From Pseudobdellovibrionaceae bacterium (GTDB lineage Bacteria; Bdellovibrionota; Bdellovibrionia; Bdellovibrionales; Bdellovibrionaceae), in contig JAHBUV010000001.1 of the NCBI GenBank assembly GCA_019637915.1, positions 806,001 through 870,000 on the forward strand: DNA of 64,000 bases, given 5' to 3'. A program made the position numbers and the translations under genes. The number at the start of each line of letters is the position of its first letter. Position 1 is the stretch's first letter. Positions 17,855-26,376 of the stretch are shown here, piece by piece. The notes under the pieces were generated by a model that saw nothing but the letters and a program-made list of their open reading frames with translations, had not been told where the DNA came from and searched no databases.

Positions 17855-18035
17855 AAACTCAATCAGAATCACTCGGCTCTCAACATTTCTCCAGTTTGAA
17901 GGCAGGATCACGCCTGGAGGGCCGATCTTGAGATGCCTCAACCAACTGGACTCATGAAGCAAATTTTTTTGATTTCCACGGAGGCCGTCTCTATCATCAG
18001 GAAAACGACATTTCTTCATCGCTCTTGGGGCCAAT

Positions 18036-19019
18036 ATGAAAAGAAGGGACTTCCTGAAGCGCGGGGCTTTTTTCGGCGGAACGGGCGTTTTCGCGACTTT
18101 GGGTTCCCTGCCTCATGCCGTCGCGCAGATAATGCCTTTCGGATTCTGGAGAAAAAAAAGCGTCCCCGTCGTGTCTTCCGTTTTTTGCGTCACTGCCCTG
18201 GGAAGCGGCGCCGCGGCCACTTCACCGGACGGGATCACCTGGACCACGCGCACCCTGCCCACTCCCTCCGGCTTTGGGTACATCGCTCGGTGGAACGGCT
18301 CGATTTTCTGCGCGCTCGACGTCTATTCCACGAATTGCGCGACATCGTCGAACGGCGTGAGCTGGACTCAAGGGACTCTCCCCTCCACCAGCAGTTGGAT
18401 GGGTCTGGCCTGGGACGGCACCAGATTTTGCACTGTGGCCAGCGGTTCTGATAAAGCCGCCACATCCACGGACGGCCTGACGTGGACCGCGCAAACCCTG
18501 CCCTCTTCCGCAGATTGGTTCAACATCGCCTTTAACGGAACGAGATTCGTCACGATCAAGAGCGATGCCACGTCCGCTCAGGCCGCTTATTCGAGCAATG
18601 GCGCCTCTTGGACGGCGGTGACCTTGCCGGGCCCCGCCTCCGCGCAATCATTCTATGTCGTGGCCAATGGCAGCAAGTTCGTCGCGATCTCAGACACCCA
18701 GGTCCAGATGAGCTCGGCGGATGGGATCACCTGGTCGAAGACCACCGCCCCCCTCAACAACGTGAAGGCGTTCACCTCGAACGGGACGATTTTCTGCGCG
18801 ATCACCCATGGATCCAATCAATCAGCGACCAGCACCGATGGCATCACCTGGACAACGGGAACGATGCCGTCGACGGCCGACTGGACCTCCGTCGCCTGGA
18901 ACGGCAGCACCTTCTGTGCCGTGGCCATCGACTCCAACAAAGCGGCCACATCGACGGACGGCCTCAATTGGACGGCACGAACCCTGCCAGCCACAGAATC
19001 CTGGTGGTGCATCACTTAA
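18036..19019 (+). CDS. Tat-exported seven-repeat beta-propeller protein
   Basis: A 327-aa protein with a twin-arginine signal (MKRRDFLKRGAFFGG), so exported folded. The mature part is seven repeats of about 40 residues with the pattern WNGxxFCAxAxxSxxAATSxDGxTWTxxTLP, resembling sialidase Asp-box/BNR blades (SxDGxxW). Seven repeats fit a seven-bladed propeller, with the truncated last repeat (WWCIT) likely closed by the N-terminal strand VSSVFCV. Glycan or protein binding is plausible; sialidase catalytic residues were not seen. It lies in the accessory region with no clear operon partner, and the ribosome-binding site is poor. Confidence 0.75.
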   Translation: MKRRDFLKRGAFFGGTGVFATLGSLPHAVAQIMPFGFWRKKSVPVVSSVFCVTALGSGAAATSPDGITWTTRTLPTPSGFGYIARWNGSIFCALDVYSTNCATSSNGVSWTQGTLPSTSSWMGLAWDGTRFCTVASGSDKAATSTDGLTWTAQTLPSSADWFNIAFNGTRFVTIKSDATSAQAAYSSNGASWTAVTLPGPASAQSFYVVANGSKFVAISDTQVQMSSADGITWSKTTAPLNNVKAFTSNGTIFCAITHGSNQSATSTDGITWTTGTMPSTADWTSVAWNGSTFCAVAIDSNKAATSTDGLNWTARTLPATESWWCIT

Positions 19020-19032
19020 CCCGAGGGTAGTT

Positions 19033-19182
19033 TCCTGGCGGAAAGAACAGATCGACCTAGCCGAGCTGGCACGTTTGCGCTGGGTCGAGAAATGGAGATA
19101 CGAGCGGCTGGCCGAACATTTTAAGATTGGGCGGACGACTATTCGTCATTTCCTGCGACAGATTCAAAACAACCCACCACTC
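19033..19182 (+). pseudogene. helix-turn-helix remnant without a start codon
   Basis: Immediately after the propeller gene an open stretch encodes LAELARLRWVEKWRYERLA and then EHFKIGRTTIRHFLRQ, a good helix-turn-helix of the kind found in recombinases and small repressors. In this frame no ATG, GTG or TTG precedes the motif after the propeller stop, except as part of the overlapping propeller gene. It is therefore best read as the broken C-terminal part of a transposase, recombinase or regulator gene. Confidence 0.4.
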
Positions 19183-19264
19183 GGCGGGCTTTCGACCCGC
19201 CACCTATCATACGCGACGAATAGGAAAGCCTTTCCACCCATTTACAATTTCGCGTTCATAAAAA

Positions 19265-19296
19265 TTGACAAAACGTGTACGTTGTCATATCATATG
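19265..19296 (+). promoter_or_regulatory. strong sigma70 promoter with two operator-like palindromes
   Basis: TTGACA (19265-19270), 17 bases, then TATCAT (19288-19293): a near-consensus promoter, the best in the window. Inside the spacer lies AACGT-GT-ACGTT (19272-19283), and CATAT-C-ATATG (19286-19296) covers the -10. The predicted start point is near 19300, next to the toxin ATG at 19301. Palindromes here suit autorepression by the downstream antitoxin. Confidence 0.75.
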
Positions 19297-19300
19297 GATG

Positions 19301-19567
19301 ATGAAATCGTGGGCCTGGAAACCTGAAAAGAATGATCTTTTAAAGGAGATGGGACGTCCTTGTTTCGAGGACGTTCTGGAGGCCTTGGCGGAGGGTGGCT
19401 TTCGCGATGTCTTAATCAACCCCAACTATCCCGATCAAAAAATCCTGATCGTGATGATCGACAACTATGCTCATGCGGTGCCCTTCAAGGAAACGACGGA
19501 CTTGTTTTTCTTGTTCACGGTGTACCCATCCAGGGCCTACCAGAAACAATACGGAGGCAAAAAATGA
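19301..19567 (+). CDS. BrnT-like toxin of a type II toxin-antitoxin pair
   Basis: An 88-aa protein starting WAWKPEKNDLLK, followed by CFEDVLEAL and a central strand KILIVMIDNYAHAVPF, ending in VYPSRAYQKQY. This matches the BrnT-like RelE/ParE-fold toxin family, which cleaves mRNA. It precedes a CopG/BrnA-type antitoxin gene with which it overlaps by 4 bases (ATGA), the standard toxin-first order for this family. No ribosome-binding site precedes ATG 19298 or 19301, and the promoter places the transcript start right at the ATG, so translation may be leaderless. Confidence 0.82.
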   Translation: MKSWAWKPEKNDLLKEMGRPCFEDVLEALAEGGFRDVLINPNYPDQKILIVMIDNYAHAVPFKETTDLFFLFTVYPSRAYQKQYGGKK

Positions 19568-19899
19568 AAAAGAGGACCAGCGTTAAACTGAGCGCGGAGG
19601 AAAAGCGACTGGAATCTGAAATCGAGCGCGGCGAATGGACATCCATCCCCAGCAAAGAGCTTCGTAAGCTTGGATCGGAAATGGTTGAAGCCGCCCGAGC
19701 CCAAAGTAAAGAGGCGCGGGTAAACCTGCGCCTAAATCACGAAGATGTCGAAAAGATCCGGCAAAAGGCGAAACAAGAAGGCATTCCCTATCAAACGCTG
19801 ATTGGGAGCGTGCTGCACAAGTACGCCACGGATCAACTCTTGGACGAAAAAGCCATTGAAGTGGTCATGCGAAAGCTCAGCAAAAAAGCTGTCGGCTAA
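19564..19899 (+). CDS. CopG-type (BrnA-like) antitoxin
   Basis: A 111-aa protein. The N-terminal part has SAEEKRLESEIERGEW, and residues about 55-95 form the ribbon-helix-helix ARVNLRLNHEDVEKIRQKA-KQEGIPYQTLIGSVLHKY, the signature of CopG-family antitoxins paired with BrnT-like toxins. It should bind the toxin and the palindromes over the promoter. GGAGG lies 6 bases before the ATG, and the ATG overlaps the toxin stop, so translation is coupled with an additional strong site that favours antitoxin excess. Confidence 0.85.
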   Translation: MKKRTSVKLSAEEKRLESEIERGEWTSIPSKELRKLGSEMVEAARAQSKEARVNLRLNHEDVEKIRQKAKQEGIPYQTLIGSVLHKYATDQLLDEKAIEVVMRKLSKKAVG

Positions 19900-19900
19900 T

Positions 19901-20497
19901 ATGAATTGGGAATGGGCATGTGGTTTTGGAATAGATCCGGGCTGGGGAACAGTGATCGGCGGTGGCTTCGTCATGGTGGCCGCATGGCAGGCCACACGGC
20001 AGGCCGAGAAACAGCGGCGTGTTGAGCTTCATGAGCGGCAAAATAGTATGAAGGTCGCTATTACTTCGGAGGTCCGCCTTGTCGCCAAACAAATCAGAGA
20101 TAGAAAATGGGCTTCCAACCTTCAAGAGGCAATTTCTAGGTGGGACGCTCTGAGGGCAGTCCCGGGCATGAGTGGTCCTGTACTCTACACTCCGCTGGGT
20201 CGAAAGTTCGTTAGAATTTACGAAGCGAATCTTCCAAATATCGCGATGCTCGGAAAACACACTCACGATGTGGCAGAATTTTATGCGCGCATTGAGGCCG
20301 CCATTGAGATTAATGAGCTTCTAAAGGATCTTGCGGCCGGGAAAGGGCCGGATCTTGGAGCCGCCGAAAATACACTTGAGCTAATGAAAATATTGAGGCG
20401 AATGCTTTCGGAACTGGACGAATTTGGGGAGCTTTTAGCAAAAGTTCTCGAGTCTTCGGTAGCTCAAGGCCAACCCGAAAAGCGCGAATCTCGATAA
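19901..20497 (+). CDS. hypothetical protein with one N-terminal membrane helix
   Basis: A 198-aa protein with an N-terminal hydrophobic segment (GWGTVIGGGFVMVAAWQA, about 14-31) followed by a charged, mostly helical cytoplasmic-type domain (RQAEKQRRVELHERQNS). It starts one base after the antitoxin stop, so it may be the third gene of the toxin-antitoxin transcript. No family recognised. Single-helix anchored helical proteins of this kind are frequent cargo of accessory regions. No good ribosome-binding site is seen, which is consistent with coupling to the upstream gene. Confidence 0.6.
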   Translation: MNWEWACGFGIDPGWGTVIGGGFVMVAAWQATRQAEKQRRVELHERQNSMKVAITSEVRLVAKQIRDRKWASNLQEAISRWDALRAVPGMSGPVLYTPLGRKFVRIYEANLPNIAMLGKHTHDVAEFYARIEAAIEINELLKDLAAGKGPDLGAAENTLELMKILRRMLSELDEFGELLAKVLESSVAQGQPEKRESR

Positions 20498-20515
20498 CCC
20501 TGAATCGGGAGCTGC

Positions 20516-20734
20516 TCAAATCTTTACCGCATTCTTTACCATAACGACGATTCGTTCCGTAGTGCCCGACCTCGTTCCTTCCAGGCGCTCCCATACGTAC
20601 TGATTATTCTCATCGACGGCAGGGGAGCCAAATTTGGTTATGTTAGTCAATTTATAGAGGAAATTGCCGGCCTCATCGTAGGCCGCTACACTGCCCCCTT
20701 CGATCAAGTCTCGGCCATTTTGGTCCTTCCACAT
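20516..20734 (-). CDS. small hypothetical protein, last gene of the subtilase operon
   Basis: A 72-aa soluble protein with beta-type patterning (GGSVAAYDEAGNFLYKL, ERIVVMVKN). No signal peptide. GGAGG lies 9 bases before the ATG, and only 17 bases separate it from the stop of the giant protease gene, so it is probably co-transcribed. It could protect the producing cell or be an unrelated accessory gene; nothing in the sequence decides. Confidence 0.6.
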   Translation of the reverse strand: MWKDQNGRDLIEGGSVAAYDEAGNFLYKLTNITKFGSPAVDENNQYVWERLEGTRSGTTERIVVMVKNAVKI

Positions 20735-20751
20735 TTTTAGCCACCTCCGTT

Positions 20752-23700
20752 TTAGAAAAGAACAAACGAATTCACTGACGAAGTAGTGCCGTAAGTAGTC
20801 CCGTCACCGAATTGGCCGAGTAAGCGTTTGCCCCAGCATTGAAGCGTGGCTGACGTCGACAAGCTGCACGAATGGTTTTCACCCAGAGCAACGTTCGCCG
20901 ATGAGGAAATACCGGCAACATCCCAAGAAGAAACGTAATTCATACTGGTCAGACCAGCGCCGAGTTGGCCGAAACCATTCGCACCCCAACATTTAATGAT
21001 GCCGCCCGTTGTTCTCGCGCAGGAGTGAAAGCCACCAGATGAAATTTGATCGACGCCCGAAGTAATTCCGTAAACTTGTGCTGGGGCCGATTGATCGACG
21101 GCACCCGTGTCATTGTTTCCTAGCTGACCGGAGCCATTCTCTCCCCAACACATCACATTCCCTGATGATTGAAGAGCGCACGAATGCCAATATCCACACG
21201 AAACTGAAACCACATTACTTATGGAAGGTGTGGTCGCCGTGCTCCAAGTGTTCGCCGAGCCACCACCCAACTGACCGCTGTCGTTGCGTCCCCAGCACGC
21301 CACGCCACCGCCAGAAAGACGTGCGCAAGAATGATATAGGCCAGTTGATACGCTGGTTGCCGTTGTTACGCCGGATACCTGTTGAGGGCTCGTGACTGGC
21401 GCCGTAGTAGTTGAGCCATTCCCCAGTTGTCCGTAGTTATTTTGTCCCCAGCAATAAACATATCCATTTGATAGGACCGCACAAGAGTGATAGCCTCCAG
21501 AAGAAATGTCTACGACGGTACCTGAAAGACCGACCACATCTGTGGGGGTGCTTCGGTCGCTCGTGTCCCCAGTGCTCAGCTCGCCGTTGAAATTGCGGCC
21601 CCAACACTTGATGCCACCCGATGTGGTCCGAACGCACGTGTGATACTGACCTGCGGATATCTGGGCTACTTGGCCATTGAGAGACGAAATTTCGCGAAAA
21701 CGGTCGAACCCAAGATCATTTCCGAGGAAGTTGTTTCCTAGACCCAGCTGACCATTACCATCCTTTCCAGTACACCAAACGGAGCCGTTGTTTTTAACTA
21801 CGCAGGTATGGTTTTCGCCAGATACCGATGTTGAAATTCCAGTAAGCAATGACGTGTATTTCGTAGTGTTGGGTAGACTGTCTCCTCCAGCTTGATTATT
21901 TCCGAGCTCACCCTCAGATCGCTTCCCCCAACATTTTATGGACCCGTCAACCTTCACCCCACAGGCGAAGGAAAATCCAACACGCACAAGAACTACATCT
22001 TGAGTCAGACCTGAAATATCTTGAGCGGATGGTGTGCTAGCAACAAGCGTGGTGGAATCAAGCAGATTATTTACCGGAGAACCCCAGCACTGCAATTTAC
22101 CAGAGCTATTAATCGCACACGATGCAACGTCTCCCAATCCATATTGCTTAAATCCCGCAACTGAAGAAACTGTCGATGGCGTCAGACTATTTACTGTCGA
22201 ACCGTTGGCGAGCTGATAATATTGATTCCATCCCCAGCATTTCGTTGACGTCGACGTTGTTGCGCAGGTCGAAAAACTCGATGTTTGGATATCATCAACT
22301 CCCGAAATCAATCCGACAACATCAACGGGCAGGCTTGAGTCCGCCGTGGAGTTATTGCCTAACTGCCCATTTACGTTATGGCCCCAACATTTAACCCCGC
22401 CAGAGGACAGCAAAGCGCATATGTGCCCGCCACGAGATGCAGATATTTTAACTGCCGTTGAAATGCCAGGCACATTCACCGGAGTGCTTGAGTCAGAAGA
22501 TGCGCCGTTGCCAAGAGATCCCACTCCACCAAATCCCCAACATCTGATGGAACCTATACTGAGAAGGGCACAAGAAAACTCATAGCCACTTGATACCTGG
22601 GTTGCTGTAGTGATACCGCTAACTTGAACCGGAATGGATGAGTTTGTCGTAGAGCCGTTTCCAAGACTTCCGGATTCGTTGTTTCCCCAGCACCAAACTG
22701 TGCCGTCTGATTTTACAGCGCATGTATGGTTAGAACCAGCTGCTACGCTAATGGCTCCTGAATTTAAACCGGATACAGTTATAGGCGAATTTCTGGTCGT
22801 AGTTGAGTTGTCCCCTAATTGGCCAGATGTATTGCGTCCCCAACATTTCACCGCACCATTATTGATCCCACAGGCGTGGTTGTCCCCGACGCTCAGAACT
22901 TCATGAAATTTATCAATGTAAATTATCGTAAATGTTGCGGAGCTGCTGGTGTTGCCCGCAAGATCCGTGAGCGTGTAAGTGAAAGTCTTTTTTCCTGTTG
23001 GACCTGTGATCGTATATGAAATTGTAAGTTCGCCAGAAGCATTACAAGTTGCACTGCCAACCGTAATACCTGAAGCGGAAGTGACATTGACCGTTGAACT
23101 TGCTTCGCAGGTTCCGGTCAAAATGCCTGTTGTGGAGTTGACGACGGAATTATTTGCTAAACTTGTGATGGAGGCGATCGGCGGAGTGGTATCTACAATC
23201 CACGGTTTTGAAACAATTCCCGAAACATTCTCTGAGCTATCCACAGCTCTGAGATTTAGAAAGTACATTACCCCGCTGGTTAGCGTCAGACCAGTTGCCG
23301 AGAAGGAAGTAAGCAACCCAAGCGGTGTCCATTCTCGAATGGAGGTGCCGCCGCTCGTTGTTCCTACCGAAAATTCATATCGGATCACGTCTGATGATGT
23401 ACTTGCAGTAAATGAGGCCGATGGGGAAGACGATGTAGAATTGAAATATTGGGCCATTGTGAGTCCGCTCGGAGGAGTAGGAGGCGCTATATCCCCGGAA
23501 GAAGGGTTCTTGTGCCCGTAGACATTGATTGCCCAACCTACGAGATTTCCCGCTCCGCCAGCAGTCCCATCAATTACTTTTAATGTCCAATTTCCCAACG
23601 ATTGCTCACCGAGAAAAGCGTTACTCAAAAGGGTGGCGTCATAAGTCATCGAGGTATTGCGGATTATTCCGCTGTTAATATTCAAAAGAATACTTTTAGT

Positions 23701-25515
23701 TCCGGATGGTGACGTCAGCTCGACCCCCAAGTCCGAAATATATGGATGGGTAGTCCCAAACTTAACCTGTACCGCCTCAACAACGAAGTTATGCCGGACA
23801 TTAATAGAAGAACTTGTGCCCGTGGCCGAGTTATCAGGAATCGCTTGAGAAATAGAGCCGGAAGAATAGAACCAATTTCCGCTGGTGGATTGAGTCATGA
23901 GTAGAGGACTCAACGTGGCCAGATAGTTTTTGGCCAGGGTGACTGCGCTATCAGCGTTCACTCGACCGAAGCCATACCAATTATGAAACCAAAACCCAGC
24001 AGCGTTTTGAACCCATCCTTGCTGGTAGGTATGGCCCGCAAGGTTATATCCGTATTCATGATTCGTGTTTCCTGCGGTGGGGTCGGTCCTTGTTGCGGTA
24101 GAAGCCAAGATATATTTCACATCGCGCCAGGTGAGATTTGGATTTGCTTCGAGGATTAATGCTATCACGCCGCTAGTTACTGGAGCTGCCGAGGACGTAC
24201 CGTTCATTGTTGACGTGTAACTGCAGTTTCCATTTAAGGATGAGCTATTCTCAAAGCTATTCAGGGGAGCAATCAGTGTTGAAGATAGACCTTTATTGCA
24301 TCCCTGAATATCAGTGGTCATGATGGCGGGATCGGAATCGCCATACTCGCCTCCCGGAGCAGAGACCCAAATGTTACTGCCGGGAGAGCTGTAGCTTGAT
24401 CGCTTTCCCTTCGCATTGAGTGCGCCGACAATAATTATATCTGGTGTGGTGTTCTCGGAACTACCTAAGTTAGAATTGCCAAGAAATGAGCACGCATAAT
24501 TTCCGCCACCAAGAGATACTGAAATTGGACAATTTGCTGACGCGTCCGATTGAGTTAGAAATGGAGCCTGAGATGGACAGATATCGTCATACTCATTACC
24601 GGCGGATTTGACATAGATCGAGCCTTTCCCACTGCGCTGGCTCGTTGTGCCGTGTCTGAGTTGGGCGAAATAGGTGGGGTTATCGTCTTTAGGCAGGAAT
24701 GGAGTGCCACCATAGCTATAGTTGAATACATCGAAATTGCCGCTGGCTTGATCTATTGTTGCCGCTGTGCTTTGTGACGTTCCGATAAATCGAAGACCCG
24801 CAATTTTTGCGTTTGGCGCAACTCCTCGCCCCCCTTTTCCGTTCCATCCAACGGCGCCGATAATGCCCGCTACGGCGGTTCCATGTCCGACATGACCATC
24901 TGTCGTACTTGTCGGGGTGGGATTGCCTAAATAGGGCGCACTCAAGTCATAATTCTTTGAGGCGCCAGAGATGATATTCGCGGCAAGATCCTCATGCGCA
25001 ATTTCAACGCCAGAGTCACTGACCGCGATTTTGACGACACTTCCCGTAATGCCATCAAGGATTGCCTGGGATTGATTGATGTCACTGCCGGTAATTCCAA
25101 TATTTGTGGCAAAATTGGATTGGCCGACATTCTTTAAATGCCATTGATATTTTCTTAGGGGATCCCCATTAACCGTCACAGCGTATGGCCCAAGCGTCTC
25201 GACGGTTCCATCGTCTCTGGTAATAAGGATTTTTAAGTTCGAAATATTCGTGTTGTCATCTGGAACTCCGCCAATAGTCTTCGTTGAAGAATTATACGCC
25301 ATCCAGTTTGGGGCATTCTGAAGACTGACTGTACTTACTGAAGATACGGATGAGAGGTCGATTGAGTATCGCTTATCTTGATAGGCAACTCCAGGGACAG
25401 TAATTGTCGGTGGTGATGCCGGCGGGGTAAACGAATTCGCACTCATTCCACCGCCGCCGCACGCGGATAACATGAGTAGCCATAAAATAAAGGTTAGCCG
25501 CGACGACCTTCTCAT
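20752..25515 (-). CDS. giant lipoprotein subtilase (S8, kexin-like) with 14 RCC1 repeats
   Basis: A 1587-aa protein. A lipoprotein signal ends at LMLSAC (Cys19), followed by GGGG. Residues about 35-125 form an Ig/cadherin-like domain. The S8 catalytic domain carries Asp167 (VSDSGVE), His211 (VGHGTAVAG), oxyanion Asn307 (SAGNE) and Ser441 (NGTSSAAP), and is followed by a P/homoB domain (about 545-680) as in kexin-type proteases, then two Ig-like segments. From about residue 875 to the end there are 14 RCC1 repeats, each with HxCAxxxxGxVxCWGxNxxGQLGxG and thus a Cys pair, enough for two seven-bladed propellers. No propeptide is present in this protein. The gene is clearly AT-richer than its surroundings. 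Confidence 0.88.
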   Translation of the reverse strand: MRRSSRLTFILWLLMLSACGGGGMSANSFTPPASPPTITVPGVAYQDKRYSIDLSSVSSVSTVSLQNAPNWMAYNSSTKTIGGVPDDNTNISNLKILITRDDGTVETLGPYAVTVNGDPLRKYQWHLKNVGQSNFATNIGITGSDINQSQAILDGITGSVVKIAVSDSGVEIAHEDLAANIISGASKNYDLSAPYLGNPTPTSTTDGHVGHGTAVAGIIGAVGWNGKGGRGVAPNAKIAGLRFIGTSQSTAATIDQASGNFDVFNYSYGGTPFLPKDDNPTYFAQLRHGTTSQRSGKGSIYVKSAGNEYDDICPSQAPFLTQSDASANCPISVSLGGGNYACSFLGNSNLGSSENTTPDIIIVGALNAKGKRSSYSSPGSNIWVSAPGGEYGDSDPAIMTTDIQGCNKGLSSTLIAPLNSFENSSSLNGNCSYTSTMNGTSSAAPVTSGVIALILEANPNLTWRDVKYILASTATRTDPTAGNTNHEYGYNLAGHTYQQGWVQNAAGFWFHNWYGFGRVNADSAVTLAKNYLATLSPLLMTQSTSGNWFYSSGSISQAIPDNSATGTSSSINVRHNFVVEAVQVKFGTTHPYISDLGVELTSPSGTKSILLNINSGIIRNTSMTYDATLLSNAFLGEQSLGNWTLKVIDGTAGGAGNLVGWAINVYGHKNPSSGDIAPPTPPSGLTMAQYFNSTSSSPSASFTASTSSDVIRYEFSVGTTSGGTSIREWTPLGLLTSFSATGLTLTSGVMYFLNLRAVDSSENVSGIVSKPWIVDTTPPIASITSLANNSVVNSTTGILTGTCEASSTVNVTSASGITVGSATCNASGELTISYTITGPTGKKTFTYTLTDLAGNTSSSATFTIIYIDKFHEVLSVGDNHACGINNGAVKCWGRNTSGQLGDNSTTTRNSPITVSGLNSGAISVAAGSNHTCAVKSDGTVWCWGNNESGSLGNGSTTNSSIPVQVSGITTATQVSSGYEFSCALLSIGSIRCWGFGGVGSLGNGASSDSSTPVNVPGISTAVKISASRGGHICALLSSGGVKCWGHNVNGQLGNNSTADSSLPVDVVGLISGVDDIQTSSFSTCATTSTSTKCWGWNQYYQLANGSTVNSLTPSTVSSVAGFKQYGLGDVASCAINSSGKLQCWGSPVNNLLDSTTLVASTPSAQDISGLTQDVVLVRVGFSFACGVKVDGSIKCWGKRSEGELGNNQAGGDSLPNTTKYTSLLTGISTSVSGENHTCVVKNNGSVWCTGKDGNGQLGLGNNFLGNDLGFDRFREISSLNGQVAQISAGQYHTCVRTTSGGIKCWGRNFNGELSTGDTSDRSTPTDVVGLSGTVVDISSGGYHSCAVLSNGYVYCWGQNNYGQLGNGSTTTAPVTSPQQVSGVTTATSVSTGLYHSCARLSGGGVACWGRNDSGQLGGGSANTWSTATTPSISNVVSVSCGYWHSCALQSSGNVMCWGENGSGQLGNNDTGAVDQSAPAQVYGITSGVDQISSGGFHSCARTTGGIIKCWGANGFGQLGAGLTSMNYVSSWDVAGISSSANVALGENHSCSLSTSATLQCWGKRLLGQFGDGTTYGTTSSVNSFVLF

Positions 25516-26231
25516 TTAGTCGTCGCCCCCTTTCCCAAAATCTCTAAAGTTACTTTCGAAACTCGAGGATCGGCTCGCAGAGATGCTTCCACACGAAAGA
25601 GATTCTGGCCGCTTCTAGCTTGAAGAATCGCTGTGTTAATCTGAGGAGCCAAGTATGTAACTTCGAGGTCCAAGGATTTGGCAATAGCGTCTGCCTCACC
25701 AAGATCGTCATGAATTTCTATGACGAAAGCTCCGGTAATGACTTTTTTCTCAACCCCCAGTCGGTCAGTTACGACAAATAAAGCATCACTATCAAAGGCT
25801 CCAAAATCATTTCTGGGGACAGACAAAGTCGAGAGGCTGTACCCATCTGGAGAACTTGTGTTGCTTGAACCATCTATTTTTTTTGCCGCTAGTAACCTAA
25901 GCCAGACATAGGGTGCGCCATTCAAATGGACGATATCATCATCTTTCTTACCTCTTTTCTTTATTGAAGTCCGATTCTTTTCGATCAATCTGGCTTTTGT
26001 ACGATTTTTCCTCTGCGATGCTGGCTCTCGTGAGATATCCGGAACGGCGAGAGTCGGAGCTTCATTTTGGAATGACTTGAAAACGACCGCTCCGTTTGCC
26101 ACAGCGGGAGTCAGTTTTAAACTTGTTTCTCGTTGAGTGACTTCGACGCTTCTTGATCGCCAGAATAAATAGAAACCAGCAAGAACAATTACGAGAGCGG
26201 CTGATTTCCTAATAAAATGACTTCGATTCAA
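25512..26231 (-). CDS. membrane-anchored protein with subtilisin-propeptide (I9)-like C-terminal domain
   Basis: A 239-aa protein: N-terminal membrane anchor (AALVIVLAGFYLFW, about 11-24), a basic Lys/Arg-rich linker (about 70-95), a middle segment, and a C-terminal about 72 residues predicted as beta-alpha-beta-beta-alpha-beta: FVIEIHDDLGEADAIAKSL, EVTYLAPQINTAILQA, LFRVEASLRADPRVSKVTL. That order and the ADPRVxxV ending match the propeptide/inhibitor I9 fold of subtilases. It overlaps the protease gene by 4 bases (ATGA), and the protease lacks such a domain, so a trans-acting chaperone or inhibitor is inferred. TTG start with GAGGAG 6 bases upstream. Confidence 0.7.
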   Translation of the reverse strand: MNRSHFIRKSAALVIVLAGFYLFWRSRSVEVTQRETSLKLTPAVANGAVVFKSFQNEAPTLAVPDISREPASQRKNRTKARLIEKNRTSIKKRGKKDDDIVHLNGAPYVWLRLLAAKKIDGSSNTSSPDGYSLSTLSVPRNDFGAFDSDALFVVTDRLGVEKKVITGAFVIEIHDDLGEADAIAKSLDLEVTYLAPQINTAILQARSGQNLFRVEASLRADPRVSKVTLEILGKGATTK

Positions 26232-26349
26232 AAGTTTCTCCTCTTTCGGCGCCCCGCCCGCGAGCGCAGAACACCTCCTCCTATCGGTCTTTCAGGGAAG
26301 AACATTAGTGCTTACACCATGTTGTTTATACGAAGTGCCGAACACTATC

Positions 26350-26368
26350 CCCAATTTGTAGAATTGGG
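26350..26368. promoter_or_regulatory. inverted repeat overlapping the ribosome-binding region of the XRE gene
   Basis: CCCAATT-TGTAG-AATTGGG is a perfect 7-bp inverted repeat. Its right arm runs into GGGAG, the ribosome-binding site of the XRE gene. It could be the regulator's own operator, or a hairpin hiding the binding site in the mRNA. Confidence 0.6.
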
Positions 26369-26376
26369 AGCTGGAA

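Noticed and set aside
18808-19326. 172-codon frame as a full gene
   Set aside because: Its first about 70 codons overlap the propeller gene in another frame and are Pro/Arg-rich shadow. Only the HTH segment after 19030 is protein-like.
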